This document shows, piece after piece, positions 32,490 to 42,689 of a stretch of 64,000 bases of DNA. Origin of the DNA: Maratus speciosus (lineage: Eukaryota > Arthropoda > Arachnida > Araneae > Salticidae); the NCBI GenBank assembly GCA_963932465.1, contig OZ010794.1:442309502-442373501 (forward strand), given 5' to 3'. The notes under the pieces are model-generated. The model ran no database searches. It was not told where the DNA came from and saw nothing but the letters and a program-made list of their open reading frames with translations. Both the position numbers and the translations under genes were made by a program. Position 1 is the first letter of the stretch. Each line of letters opens with the position of its first letter.

Positions 32490-35433
32490 ACTCCTCCTTA
32501 ATTTCTGAAGTTTCATTCTCACACAAATTTAAGTTCCTTCTATGGGTTTGAAAAACAGGTTTGGGAACTGGTTTCGTAAACAGATCTGCTATCATCAATT
32601 TGGTTGGGCAGTACTTTAGGTTGATAGTCCCTTCTTGCTTTAGTTGTTTTATCAGGTGGAACCTAATTTCAATATGTTTAGTCTTGCTTGAGTGCTTTTC
32701 TAATTCTATCATCTTGATCGTGGACTGGTTGTCTTCATATAGGTCTATTGGTAAGGTTTGCTTTAGGTTTAATTCTTCCAGTAGGTTGACTAGCCACTTT
32801 ATTTCAATTGCTGCATTTGCTGCTGACACATACTCGGCCTCTGCCGATGATAATGCAATGCAGGATTGTTTCTTGGTCGACCATTGTATTGGATTTCTTC
32901 CTAACATGTATAGGTTCCCACTCGTTGATTTTCGTGAATCTACATCTCCTCCCCAATCTGCATCCGCATAAACTTCAAGTATCGGTTTCTTTTCTCCGCT
33001 CAGAACTAGACTATAATTTTTTGTAGTCTTTAAATATCTTATCACTCTCTTTACTGCATTCCAGTCTTTCATTCTTGGTGATTCATTTCTTCTGCTAAGA
33101 ATGTTTACTGCTGCACAGATGTCAGGTCTGCTTATAGTTGCTAGATATAGAAGTGCTCCTATGGCTTGTCTGTAATATGTGTTGTTTGGTAAAATGTTAT
33201 CCTCATCATTAAAGCGTGTGTAATTTGTTTCCATGGGTGTGCTACACGGTTTTGCGTCTTGCATATTAAATTTATTGATTAATCCTTCTATTTTCTGAGT
33301 TTGATTTATCATGTAGCTTTTATTTACTTTTTTAATGTTCATGGATAGGTAGTTACTGATGTCACCTAAATCTTTTAGCTCGTATTCTTTATTTAAGCTC
33401 GCGATTACTTCCTCTATTATTTCGTCTTTTCCAGCAATTAAAATGTCGTCTACGTATGTTATTATGTATGTTGTGTTATCACCCCTTTTTCGCGTAAAAA
33501 GGCATGAGTCAAATTTGCTCTGACTGAAATTCATCTTTTTTAGTGTTTCTGTGATTTTATTATGCCACGCTCTCGCGGCTTGTTTAAGTCCGTATATGGC
33601 TTTGTTTAGCCTACATACTTTATTTTCCTCATTTGGTTTAGCGAAACCTTCTGGTTGTGACATATATATCTCCTCCTCAAGCTCTCCATGTAAGAACGCG
33701 GTGTTAATATCGATATGTTTTACATTTAAATTTTGATGCAATGCTGTTATTAATAATGCTCTTATTGTTGTATATGACACGACTGGTGCATAAGTTTCAT
33801 CATAATCCTCCCCGAATTTTTGTGAATATCCTTTTGCAACTAAACGTGCTTTATATTTTTGGATTTTTCCTGTGTTGTCGCGTTTTAGTTTGTAGGTCCA
33901 TTTGCAACCTATTATTCTCCTATTTGGTGGAGGTTCTACAATTGACCAAGTTTTGTTTTTCATAAGGGAGTTCATTTCGCTTTTCATTGCATCTATCCAA
34001 TTTTGTTTATCCTTAAAATTTTCCATGTTTTCGATTTCCTCATAATTTTTTGGTTCAGTAGCGTTTTCGTTCTTAACCATGTATATTAACCTATCAGGAG
34101 GTACACCTTTATTAATTCTTTCTGATCGTCTAAGTTCTGCTACTGGTTGATTGGACGTGGATGGTGTCTCATTGCTATTTGAAATTTCTATTTCTACAAA
34201 ATTTTCGTTAACCCGATTTTCATCTTGTTTTGGTTTGTTTTCTACTTTCTCGTTTCTATATTTAAATTTGTTTTCGAGAAATTTAACGGTTCTCGCGATC
34301 TTTATTTCATTTCCTCCTACATATATTCTATATCCTTTGGATTCATTATCATATCCGACGAAAATTCCCTCTATAGCTTTATCGTCTAATTTTTGTCTTC
34401 TGGCTTTACTGATATATGCGAAGGCTTTGCAGCCAAATACCCTAACGTAACTTAAGTTTGGCTGTCTGTTTGTCCATAACTCGTATGGCGTCTTTTCATT
34501 TGCTTTTGTCGGTAGTCTGTTTTGCAAATGATTTGCTGTGCAAATTGCTTCCCCCCAGAACTTTAATGGTAAATTTGATTCACTTAACATTGTCCTTGCC
34601 ATTTCAACTAACGATCTGTTTTTCCTCTCTGCCACACCGTTCTGGCTTGCGCAATATGGAACTGTGTGTTGATGTTTTATCCCATTAGCCCTGAGGTAAT
34701 TTTCTATTTCATCTGATGTGAATTCCCCTCCGTTATCTGTTCTAATTGCTTTCGGTTTTTCTCCAAATTTGTTGTTAATTAACGCGATGAATTCTTTAAG
34801 TTTTTCGTAAACTTCACTTTTTCTAGACAATAGGTATATGATCGTAAATCGTGAGTAATCATCAATAAAAGTCAAAAAGTATGATTTCCCCCCTATTGTT
34901 GGTGTTTGAAAAGATCCGCACACGTCGGAGTGAATGAGCTGGAGCCTTTTAGTTGCTCTATACTCTGCAATTTTTGGATAGGGTTCATCAGTTAATTTTG
35001 CCTTAATGCACGGTTCGCAATCTATGTTATGCTTACAGTTGTTTATTTGGATTCCTGTAGCTAATTCCTTTTGCGTAATTTCTTTAATTGATGTTAGATT
35101 TCTATGTCCTAACCTACGATGCCATAATTCTAGGCAATTTTTGTTGTTGCAGCTTTGTGCTATGTTTGCATAGCTTTGGAATGCCAACTGAACTTCATAT
35201 AGGTTATTTACTTTTCGCGCTTCTAAGCATATTTCTCCGTTAAGTTTGAACATACATCTATCATTTCTGAATATAATTTCACATCCATTTTGCGTCGCTT
35301 TGCTAACCGATAATAAATTTGTTTCGATTTCAAGTACTAGTAATACAATTTTAAGTGTTATTTCATGAACTTTGTTGCCTGATGTTCGCGTGTTTATATT
35401 TACGTCACCTGACCCATAACTGATAAGTTTTTT
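32464..35433 (-). CDS. pol: Copia Pol: integrase, reverse transcriptase, RNase H
   Basis: Open from the A8 tract at 35428-35435; the first ATG is at 35253 and gives 929 codons. Numbered from that ATG, the integrase zinc finger is H45, H50, C79, C82. The integrase triad is D110, D173, E209 (35 residues between the last two). RT has D515 in HIDINTAFLHG and the YVDD box at 600-603. RNase H has D764/D766, E805 and D841. All the catalytic residues are present and there is no internal stop. The last codons run through the polypurine tract into the LTR. In copia elements Gag and Pol are normally one continuous frame; here a single-base offset in the A8 tract separates them. Without a shift there, Pol would lack a normal start. 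Confidence 0.95.
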   Translation of the reverse strand, partial: KKLISYGSGDVNINTRTSGNKVHEITLKIVLLVLEIETNLLSVSKATQNGCEIIFRNDRCMFKLNGEICLEARKVNNLYEVQLAFQSYANIAQSCNNKNCLELWHRRLGHRNLTSIKEITQKELATGIQINNCKHNIDCEPCIKAKLTDEPYPKIAEYRATKRLQLIHSDVCGSFQTPTIGGKSYFLTFIDDYSRFTIIYLLSRKSEVYEKLKEFIALINNKFGEKPKAIRTDNGGEFTSDEIENYLRANGIKHQHTVPYCASQNGVAERKNRSLVEMARTMLSESNLPLKFWGEAICTANHLQNRLPTKANEKTPYELWTNRQPNLSYVRVFGCKAFAYISKARRQKLDDKAIEGIFVGYDNESKGYRIYVGGNEIKIARTVKFLENKFKYRNEKVENKPKQDENRVNENFVEIEISNSNETPSTSNQPVAELRRSERINKGVPPDRLIYMVKNENATEPKNYEEIENMENFKDKQNWIDAMKSEMNSLMKNKTWSIVEPPPNRRIIGCKWTYKLKRDNTGKIQKYKARLVAKGYSQKFGEDYDETYAPVVSYTTIRALLITALHQNLNVKHIDINTAFLHGELEEEIYMSQPEGFAKPNEENKVCRLNKAIYGLKQAARAWHNKITETLKKMNFSQSKFDSCLFTRKRGDNTTYIITYVDDILIAGKDEIIEEVIASLNKEYELKDLGDISNYLSMNIKKVNKSYMINQTQKIEGLINKFNMQDAKPCSTPMETNYTRFNDEDNILPNNTYYRQAIGALLYLATISRPDICAAVNILSRRNESPRMKDWNAVKRVIRYLKTTKNYSLVLSGEKKPILEVYADADWGGDVDSRKSTSGNLYMLGRNPIQWSTKKQSCIALSSAEAEYVSAANAAIEIKWLVNLLEELNLKQTLPIDLYEDNQSTIKMIELEKHSSKTKHIEIRFHLIKQLKQEGTINLKYCPTKLMIADLFTKPVPKPVFQTHRRNLNLCENETSEIKEELMDINQAN
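32490..32501 (-). promoter_or_regulatory. Polypurine tract
   Basis: On the minus strand TTAAGGAGGAGT lies directly before the 3' LTR (TGATGG). This is the expected plus-strand primer site. It also encodes pol codons. Confidence 0.8.
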
Positions 35434-36448
35434 TTCCGTTTGCGATGGTTACATTTGTTTTTTCGCGTGATCTTATTTCTGTAAACATTGATTCTGAACA
35501 CACAATATGGCTTGAGCTGCCACTGTTAACTATAAATGTTTTGTTTTCTATTCCTTGTGTTATAAAGGCGTAATTTTTATTTTCGCTCGCCCTCCATGTA
35601 TTGTTTTCATTTTCAGAGTGACTGTACCTACGGTTTGATTCTGGTGTTTGTTCACTTCTAAAATTGTTTTCACTCTTTTGAAAAACTAGTGATGTAGAGT
35701 AATGTTTTTTGTTTGGTCTAATGTGTTGATTTTGTGGTGTATTTTGTGTTTTGGCTTTATTATGCCAACATTCCAGGGTATAATGGTTTCTCATCCGACA
35801 ATTGGAGCAGTATTTATTACTTGTTTTGTTGTTGTAATTTTTCTGTGCTTTAAATGCTCTGGCAGGATTTTCTGTTCTCTCATTATTATCATATCGTCGG
35901 TTATATTCATCAATAAGTTTAGACTTAATAAATGATGGTGTGAGTTGATTTTCTTCTCTTGATTCAAGGGCAGTAATAAGAGTATCATAAGATTGGGGTA
36001 GGGAGCATAATAACAGTGCAGAAATGTGGTTATCATTTATAACTTCTCCTATGGCCGCTAATTTATCTACTAATTCCATTATTTTTGTAATATGATTAAC
36101 AACGTTGCCACCTTCCGCTAATTTAATCCCGTAAAGTTTTCTTAAGAGATAAAGTTTGCTAGACAAATTATGTCGCTCATGGATTTCACGCAAAGCTTGC
36201 CAAGTTTGTCTGGCTGTCTGTAAATTTTTAACATGAGTAATCTGACTATCATCAATTGTTAGATTAATTAGAGCACGGGCTTTCTTATCACTTTTGGACC
36301 AAGCATCCGTAATTGGATTAGGCGGTTCTTCCGTAATTACATGAAATAAGTCTTCTTTAGTTAACATCATTTCGGCCTTGAATTTCCAAATTGAGTAGTT
36401 TGTAGCTGTAAGTTTTTCAATTGCTAAATTATCTTTAGAAGCTGCCAT
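35405..36448 (-). CDS. gag: Copia Gag and N-terminal protease part
   Basis: 347 codons, starting at an ATG in good context (GAAAATGGC). Residues about 15-190 match the copia Gag (UBN2-type) layout (LTATNYSIWKFKAEM near the start, ALREIHERHNLSSKLYLLRK mid-domain). A CCHC zinc knuckle is at C214, C217, H222, C227. The protease signature at 306-315 reads IVNSGSSSHI, so the catalytic aspartate expected in D-S/T-G is asparagine (N308, codon at 35525-35527, GAC to AAC type change). The frame ends at 35405, ten codons after an A8 tract; the pol frame continues from that tract. Protease is therefore both mutated and cut off. Confidence 0.93.
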   Translation of the reverse strand: MAASKDNLAIEKLTATNYSIWKFKAEMMLTKEDLFHVITEEPPNPITDAWSKSDKKARALINLTIDDSQITHVKNLQTARQTWQALREIHERHNLSSKLYLLRKLYGIKLAEGGNVVNHITKIMELVDKLAAIGEVINDNHISALLLCSLPQSYDTLITALESREENQLTPSFIKSKLIDEYNRRYDNNERTENPARAFKAQKNYNNKTSNKYCSNCRMRNHYTLECWHNKAKTQNTPQNQHIRPNKKHYSTSLVFQKSENNFRSEQTPESNRRYSHSENENNTWRASENKNYAFITQGIENKTFIVNSGSSSHIVCSESMFTEIRSREKTNVTIANGKKTYQLWVR

Positions 36449-36607
36449 TTTCTTAACTTTTGATTACTTACGTGTTACCGTAAAAAGTTCTTCCAACTTT
36501 TCTGTTGGAAAGTTTAAAAGTTTATTTATCAAATATCTGATATTTCAGATTTCAGTGGAGGCTATTTAATTTATTTATTTTTATTCAGTGATCAGTAATC
36601 ATAATCT
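36449..36607 (-). promoter_or_regulatory. Copia leader and primer-binding region
   Basis: 159 bases between the 5' LTR and the gag ATG. Immediately inside the LTR the minus strand reads AGATTATGATTACTG. It has no TGG to pair with a tRNA 3' CCA. Many copia elements instead prime with an internal half-tRNA fragment, and the TTATGA core fits an anticodon-loop pairing, but I cannot name the tRNA. Confidence 0.4.
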
Positions 36608-37186
36608 TGTTAGTATTTGAATCCCAATGAAAAACAGGCGTGAGTAAGTTAGATAAAATTGGGACTTACCCGTTCTTCAGGATACTTATCTTCTATTTCG
36701 GTGTAAATCCACATTTTGTGTAATCCAATATAATGGTTTCCCAATGTAATGTGTTAGTTGTCATAATTTTAATCAACCACTTTTTATAACCTCCTTTGAG
36801 AAAAAATTGTAGACTATTATATCAAATGAATAAGCAGTGGTAACACTTTAAGCTATTTAATTCACTTTCTTTTAAAATTGTGAAAAAGAGAGAGCATTTT
36901 TCATCCCTCTTCTCTTGAACAACTACATTTTCAGAATGAAAAAATATTTACATTATAAGATAATAAATCAGTAATAATAATTGTAATAGCAATGTCATAA
37001 TAATAATAATAAATCAGTTTAATGTCTATGAGTCACTCAACAAGTCATTATCTTTATCAAGGTTTTCAAGGTTAAATACATCTTTCACATTTGAAAAGAT
37101 TTATGGCTGAGTTGATATGACGCATTATTTATGTAACTGAGGAAATTACTTTTATCACAGCTAATTAGCTTGATTTATATCCATCA
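36608..37186 (-). repeat. 5' LTR of the copia element
   Basis: Partner of 31911-32489. On the minus strand it starts TGATGGATATAAATC and ends ACTAACA. Contains 'gaacgGGTAAGTcc', a good splice-donor match, which could matter for the spliced gag RNA known from Drosophila copia; this is speculative here. Confidence 0.95.
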
Positions 37187-37963
37187 TATTATACATTTAT
37201 TTACGAAGAAAAAAAAAAGAGAGAGCCGATTATAATCATAAGATCAGAGCACTCATTAGATATAGCACTTTGGCATTAAAGTGAACTTTGTCACAAAAAC
37301 CCAGATTTTCATTCTATGCTGAACATAAAATTATTATGAAGCTAATTTCAATTAGTTCAAATATGTTGCATCAGAATATGCTCGGAATTATACATACATA
37401 TACATATATACATATACACTATATAGCCATTAATGACCGGCAACGGCAACTTTCAATTTTAGACATTTTGTCGAATATTTAGAAATATACTTGACAGATT
37501 CTTCTGGAATTTCAGGATTAAAAAGAATAGGTATGACCTCATATTTAGCAATGTCGATTTGTTAAGGGGGGCAATTAGGGGGCCAACAAAAATCAAAGAA
37601 GAAAAATAATACTTGGGATCACCCTGTAAAATAAAATGCACGAAATGATCTATTGTTACCGAATATAAATAAACAGACATTGTATAATATGTGTATTATT
37701 TTGTGTAAGAATAGCACGTATATTAACAGAGATATAGCGATTTATTTAAAATAATTAAAAAATTCTTGCATGTTTTTTGCTTATTACATGCAGGGTTTTC
37801 AACCAAATTTAACGCCGATTTCTGAAAAATTGACAAAATATAGTAGAAACAATATAGTGCGATTAGAATATAAATATATTAAATATTTTAGGAAATATGA
37901 GCAGTTGTATGAAATAATTTTTATTTGCGCATGCGCGAACGATAACAAGGATCATTTTACATA
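37187..37963. other. No gene seen; partial repeat shared with 51120-51350
   Basis: About 37780-37930 ('gttttcaaccaaatttaacgc...atagtagaaacaatata...gagcagttgtatgaa') matches 51185-51330 in reverse complement. The rest is AT-rich. Confidence 0.5.
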
Positions 37964-38450
37964 ATTTAATAGTCAACTCTATAAAGCAACTTATTAAAAA
38001 TCTAGTCAAATATCGTAAAAATTCAGAAAGATATCGGCATTAAAAAGTGCAAATTTTTAATTCTTCTATAAAAGCAGCTGAATGATAAGGGATTTTATAC
38101 AAATTATCATTTTTTATTCACTGACTTTCTGAAAAAAAGTTAGTATTTAGTGAGTATTAACGAGTAGATTTGGAAAAAATGCTTCGATTTTGATACTTCT
38201 TTTGATCATGGTACAGGCTCGTTCTGGTGGTTATCCAAGAAGAACTAAAGCATCAATAAAAAATGAAAAATAAAAAAAAATAAAAAATAAAAATGACAAT
38301 TTTTGGAAATTCCCTTATCATTCAGCTCTTTTAGAGAACAACTAAAAATTTGCTCACTTTAACGCCTATATCTTTCTGAATTTTTACGATATTTCACTAG
38401 ATTTTTTTAAATAAATTGCTCCATTAGAGTTGACTATTAAATTAGTTTTG
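37964..38450. repeat. Imperfect inverted repeat, arms about 130 bp
   Basis: 'aatagtcaactct...aaatctagtcaaatatcgtaaaaattcagaaagatat...gcagctgaatgataaggg' on the left pairs with the reversed right arm (38310-38445) across a 210-base spacer. The arms carry the same order of phrases with gaps. It may be a MITE; no clear target duplication. Confidence 0.65.
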
Positions 38451-39346
38451 TTTTAAACAAAACAAAAATAATATTTTTTTTATCATTTCGGATAGCATTA
38501 TTTTCCTCTTTCCCTCCACAAAAATGAAGCATTTTACTTGTATTTCTGAGAAACTCAGTTAAAAGTTATAATGGCAAAATGTAGTTAATATTTTGGACAC
38601 TATTTAAAAATTTAAAGTCCTGAGAGTCATTAAAACATTCCCGGATTCATGCGAATAATTGGTGTTAATTTCATCGCGCTGCTTTTCATATTCTCTAGGA
38701 ATTGTGAAACAAACAAACAGGCAATTTTTTATATAAAAGGGTATAAAAAATAGTTTTTAGAAATGTTTCTATAAATGCTGAAATACTAAATGAAATTCAT
38801 AAAGCATACTTATCATTAACGAAAACGTGAAATTTGTTACAATTTTTATACTTTTTAAACATCATTTTATTTCAGCTCTCCAATAATAAGATAAATAACT
38901 CTATTTAGAAATTATCTTGGGTCTATCTTAAGATGACTAATATATTGTTTAATAGTTTAATAAATATTAATTTTAAAGAAAAATAACCATATTATAACCG
39001 TATTATGGCATACACGTATGCACCAAATGTTACACGATGATATGCTAAAAATATTCACTTTTTTTTTTATTTCTAGCATCTTGTTCTGAACAATCTTTAA
39101 ACATAGGATAAGGAAGGTATGCGACCATGGTCAGGGGGTATATATCAAGTTATCTTTCGTTGCGCCGAAAATCTCAATTAGCAGAAGTCCTAATGGTTTT
39201 TTCACGGTGGGGAATGACTCGTATTTGGAGGGAGAAATTTTGCTCCTTCCATCCGATAACGACGTACTTATTTGGTCTGGTTTTTTGCGTTTATTTTGCC
39301 GTACGATCATTCATCAACAGTGTGAGTAATTAGAATGATATATGTC
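38451..39346. other. No gene seen
   Basis: AT-rich. A 68-codon ORF at 39127-39333 has no recognisable motif and no neighbours to support it. Confidence 0.4.
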
Positions 39347-39365
39347 TTTTGGCTCTAAAGGGAAT

Positions 39366-39814
39366 ACCTGTTAGTGGACATCCCCCCACAAGGAGCAAGA
39401 GTAATTAAGTCGAAATGGACTTTTAAAGCGAAATATGACGAATTCGGAAAAATCAAGCATTACAAAGAGAGATTGGTCGCACAAGGATTTAGATAAAAAT
39501 ATGGAGTAGATTTCGATGAAACTTACGCTCCAGTAGTTTCGCATACAAGTCTAAGATGCTTTATAGCTGCCACAGCATATCACAATCTCAATATTATTCA
39601 AATCGATATAAAAACGACATTTTTATATGGTGAAATGGAAGAAAATGTTTATGTATCACAACCTAAGGGGTATATAAACACTAGAGAACCCAATAAGGTT
39701 TCTAAGTTAAAAAAGTCATACTCACAAAACCAGAGCCCAAGCCTGAATTTCTAAATAATAGAAACAAACTGAAATTACAGAACAGTCTTCATTAGGAGAT
39801 TAAGGGGGAATCGT
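39366..39814 (+). pseudogene. Ty1/copia relic: RT fragment joined to Pol C-terminus and polypurine tract
   Basis: One frame gives VDIPPQGARVIKSKWTFKAK, then an in-frame stop (GFR* near 39492), then DFDETYAPVVSHTSLR and ITFLYGE-like text, the front half of the copia RT. After about 39715 the sequence jumps to TKPEPKPEF...NRNKLKLQN, which aligns with the extreme C-terminus of Pol in the intact element (TKPVPKPVF). The YVDD box and RNase H are therefore deleted. A purine-rich ATTAAGGGGGAA follows at 39799-39810. Confidence 0.8.
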
Positions 39815-40010
39815 TGACAGTTATTGTGAATCATAATCTCCAAATCGAGGACATTAAAATAATCAAGCTAAGTCAATTGTTTTTCATGTGTCAAATGTAA
39901 TTTATAAAAGCAATTATGAAAAGTGGTTATTATCTGAAGGAAGGGAGTGAAAAGTGATTGCACAATTGTAAATAAACATTCTATTATAAACATTTCATCA
40001 TATTCAAGAA
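39815..40010 (+). mobile_element. Probable LTR remnant of the copia relic
   Basis: It starts TGACAGTTATTG right after the polypurine tract, where a 3' LTR should begin, and shares 'aatcaagctaa' with the LTR start of the intact element. The right end cannot be placed, because the 5' LTR is missing. Confidence 0.4.
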
Positions 40011-40534
40011 CTAAAGACATTAAAAACATTAATAAATTTCTTTTTAAATTGCTATAAGTATAAATATTGATATATATAATGTAATATTATGATATATGGC
40101 ACTAATTTCCTGTCTTTTTAAAATCAATAATGTATTTTATATGTTTTTCTACTTTCACTTGTAAACCATACTCTCCAAAGGAGAGATGTATTTCTTTATG
40201 CTGAATTAAATGTTAATTTTCTTTCTCTTTAAAAGTTCCAACATATTTAAAATTTTACAAGTCACAAAACCATGTGTGTTTTTAATAACACGGAATACCA
40301 CGCGATCACATATGAACTAGAACAGACATACAATGAGAAGATGTAGATGGAATTACCCTTGCAATGTCGGATACCAGACAGTATATGGATATACATAAAT
40401 ACAAGGTAAGCCCAATTTATCTTACCTATACTTTGTTTTTATAGTGAGAAAATAAATAATTTACCACTTGATGAAAATGAACTTCACGCATGTACTGTTA
40501 GCAAAGTTAAAATACTACTAACAATATCTTGGGG
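40011..40534. other. No gene seen
   Basis: AT-rich, non-coding. Confidence 0.4.
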
Positions 40535-41000
40535 GAAAACCCGATTTTAGCGGCTGACTCGTAGGTTTACCATTGTGTTTTCCTGCTCCCAGTCCTCTAT
40601 GTTTTCATACCTTTTGGTACCGGAAAACACAATGGTAAACCTACGAGTCAGCCGCTAAAATCGAGTTTTCAGGTATTTTCCACCAACATATGACTTGACA
40701 GACAGATTTCGTTTTAATATGCGAATCAAGATTTAACTAATCCTAGAATTTCATCCGTGAACTCGATGAGGTGATTGCCTGTGCTGCCGGCTCCCGGTCT
40801 ATATGAAAACATGGAGGATTGAGGGCAGGAAAATACAATAGTAAACCTACCAGTCAATCACTAAAATCGGGTTTGCACATGTTTTCCACCAAAATATGAC
40901 TTGGAAGACTAGTTGCATTTTAATATGCAAATAGAGTTTTAACTAATCCTTGAATTTAAACCCTCAATTCGATGAGATTATGGTTTGTGCAGCCTGGTCT
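40535..41000. mobile_element. Foldback element F2 (relative of F1)
   Basis: A perfect-looking stem, 40535-40583 paired with 40622-40670 (49 bp, one mismatch, 38-base loop), has the same text as the F1 inner stem. The outer right arm follows ('ctaatcctagaatttcatccgtgaactcgatgaggtgatt'). A second, more diverged right arm is repeated directly after it (40805-41000). The outer left arm is missing. Confidence 0.75.
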
Positions 41001-41538
41001 GTTGTAAGGTTAAAGATGGTATCTAAGTAAACGATTGGAAAAATGCATAGCACATTTCAAAATCTAATTAGCATCAATGGTTGGAAAAATATCCGAATTC
41101 CTTTCTACAGCCCTGTATATTATCTATAGAGACATATATATTGCATAGTATTCTAAAATTTACTTCAGTAAGGAAACGCCTAACACAGTTGAAAATTCTC
41201 CTTTAGCTATTTCTGTCAATGAACGGAAATGTACTCGAGATCTTTTACTCAGCCCTGTATATGATCTATAGAATTTTTACCCACCATGTAATATGCAAAC
41301 AATTAGTTAAATTTGAAAACGCGTACCACAACTGAAAACACACTTCCAGCAATTATTGCTTATAGACAGTATTGTAAACGAATTCTTTTGTGTGTCCCTG
41401 TAAAAGAAAAATAAATGCTATGCCCACCAAATTCTATAATAAGCGTCTTGTAGCGCACCTAGCTGATATATATCAATTTCAATATGTTTGAAATAGTGTA
41501 ACATCATTAAAATGGACTGCAAACGATTTTCTCTCATA

Positions 41539-41815
41539 CACTCTAAATAAAATGGAGTGAGTGAATAGTCACTATATCGCAGAGTCAAAATATGCCCAAC
41601 CTCTTTAGAGTGACTATTCACTCTGAGCAAAAGTGAAATTTTTGACTCTCTGAAAGAGTGAATAGTCACTCCTGGGAAGTGAATATTCACTCTAAACAGG
41701 GGTGGATAATCACTTTTTCGGAGGAGTGACTATTCACTCTTGCTAAAGGAGTGCGGTTTTTCACCCCTGGTAGGAGTGAATAGTCACTCTTTCATAGGAG
41801 TGGATGTTCCTTTTT
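41539..41815. mobile_element. P4: element with GAGTGAATAGTCACTC motif cluster
   Basis: It begins CACTCTAAATAAAATGG after TA at 41537-41538, the same start as P12. The next 270 bases hold at least ten copies of GAGTGA(A/C)TA(G/T)TCACTC or its halves, for example near 41563, 41614, 41659, 41725 and 41775. It interrupts a B unit. I could not find the matching right end. Confidence 0.55.
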
Positions 41816-42689
41816 TATGTAGTCGATTCTTTTTTTTATTTTGCTTTTATGGTCATTTTAAAAGAACCACATCTTTTACAGCATGCAATGAAAATAGATA
41901 CAAGCGTGGTAAAGATTGGAATAAAATACCTTATTAGCAATATTTATTTAATTCATAGTTAACACTAATTGAACTTTTAAGGAAAAATTCAGTTAAAGTT
42001 ACATACGAATTTAAATTAGATTACTGATAGAAATAAACTAAAATATTTTATTCCAATCTTGTCCTTTGTGTTTGCTTTTATTGCATGCCCTATAAAGAGA
42101 TTACTTTTAAAGTTTTATTAATAACTTTTTAATAGGCGGATGTTATATGTTTAACAATGTTTGATTTTATTTTAATTTTTGTTTTAAATATAAAACCGTA
42201 CTTTTTCCTTAAACTATTGCTATTTATGCAAAGTTCTATTGTTCTAAAATATTTTTAATTTTTCCATTTAAAAAACAATGCTTATAAACTCGCATCTTTT
42301 AAAATAAGTTCTAAGCATGATTTAAATATTAAGAATGTATATATATATATTATCCGCTGTCATTTGCTTTTGTTTTATTTAAATTGAACATGGAGTTCAA
42401 TTTTAAGTTCTCTGGAATATGCATATATTTTAATTTTAAACATATTCCTTAACTTAATCATGTTTTCTAATTTTCGTCTGTTATTGCTGAAAAATGGAAT
42501 TAATACAATACTTATTAATGATAAGCCATATTTAATTTAAATTTTTTATTCGTGTAGATATTGTATTTTGTGAATATGAGAAAAATAAATTTCATGTTTT
42601 ATAGGAAAAGATTGACATCGGAAATAGAAACAAGTTGGAAATTGCTCGTCAAACGTGGCAAATGAGGTGCGTTTGTACTATAACTAATT
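41816..42689. repeat. Spacer with a 45-bp inverted pair at 41881-41928 and 42046-42089
   Basis: 'gcatgcaatgaaaatagatacaag...gattggaataaaat' pairs with its diverged reverse complement 118 bases downstream. The remainder to 42689 is AT-rich and non-coding. Confidence 0.55.

Larger units (their letters stand above)
31911..37186 (-). mobile_element. Near-complete Ty1/copia LTR retrotransposon (5276 bp)
   Basis: Two 579-bp LTRs (5'-TG...CA-3' on the minus strand) bracket gag and pol. They differ at a single base (A at 32297 versus G at 36994). The 5-bp target duplication TATTA is at 31906-31910 and 37187-37191. The order gag, protease, integrase, RT, RNase H, with integrase before RT, defines copia. 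The near-identical LTRs imply a very recent insertion. Two defects, a substituted protease residue and a frame break in an A8 tract, suggest that this copy alone cannot make a functional polyprotein. Confidence 0.95.
25338..39367. other. Candidate 14-kb insertion splitting a copia relic
   Basis: Left of 25338 the relic copia protein ends at ...TWSVVD. Right of 39367 it resumes with LLVDIPPQG, the next residues of the same domain, in the same orientation. The 14-mer CTTTAGAGCCAAAA lies at 25348-25361 and its exact reverse complement at 39347-39360, next to the two breakpoints. The block contains the young copia element and many relics but no recognisable transposase. No clear target duplication is visible. 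Alternatives are a rearrangement, or two separate relics that happen to be collinear. Confidence 0.35.

Noticed and set aside
32561..34688. Several plus-strand ORFs of 61-136 codons under the copia pol gene
   Set aside because: They are antisense shadows of pol, whose catalytic motifs on the minus strand are clear.
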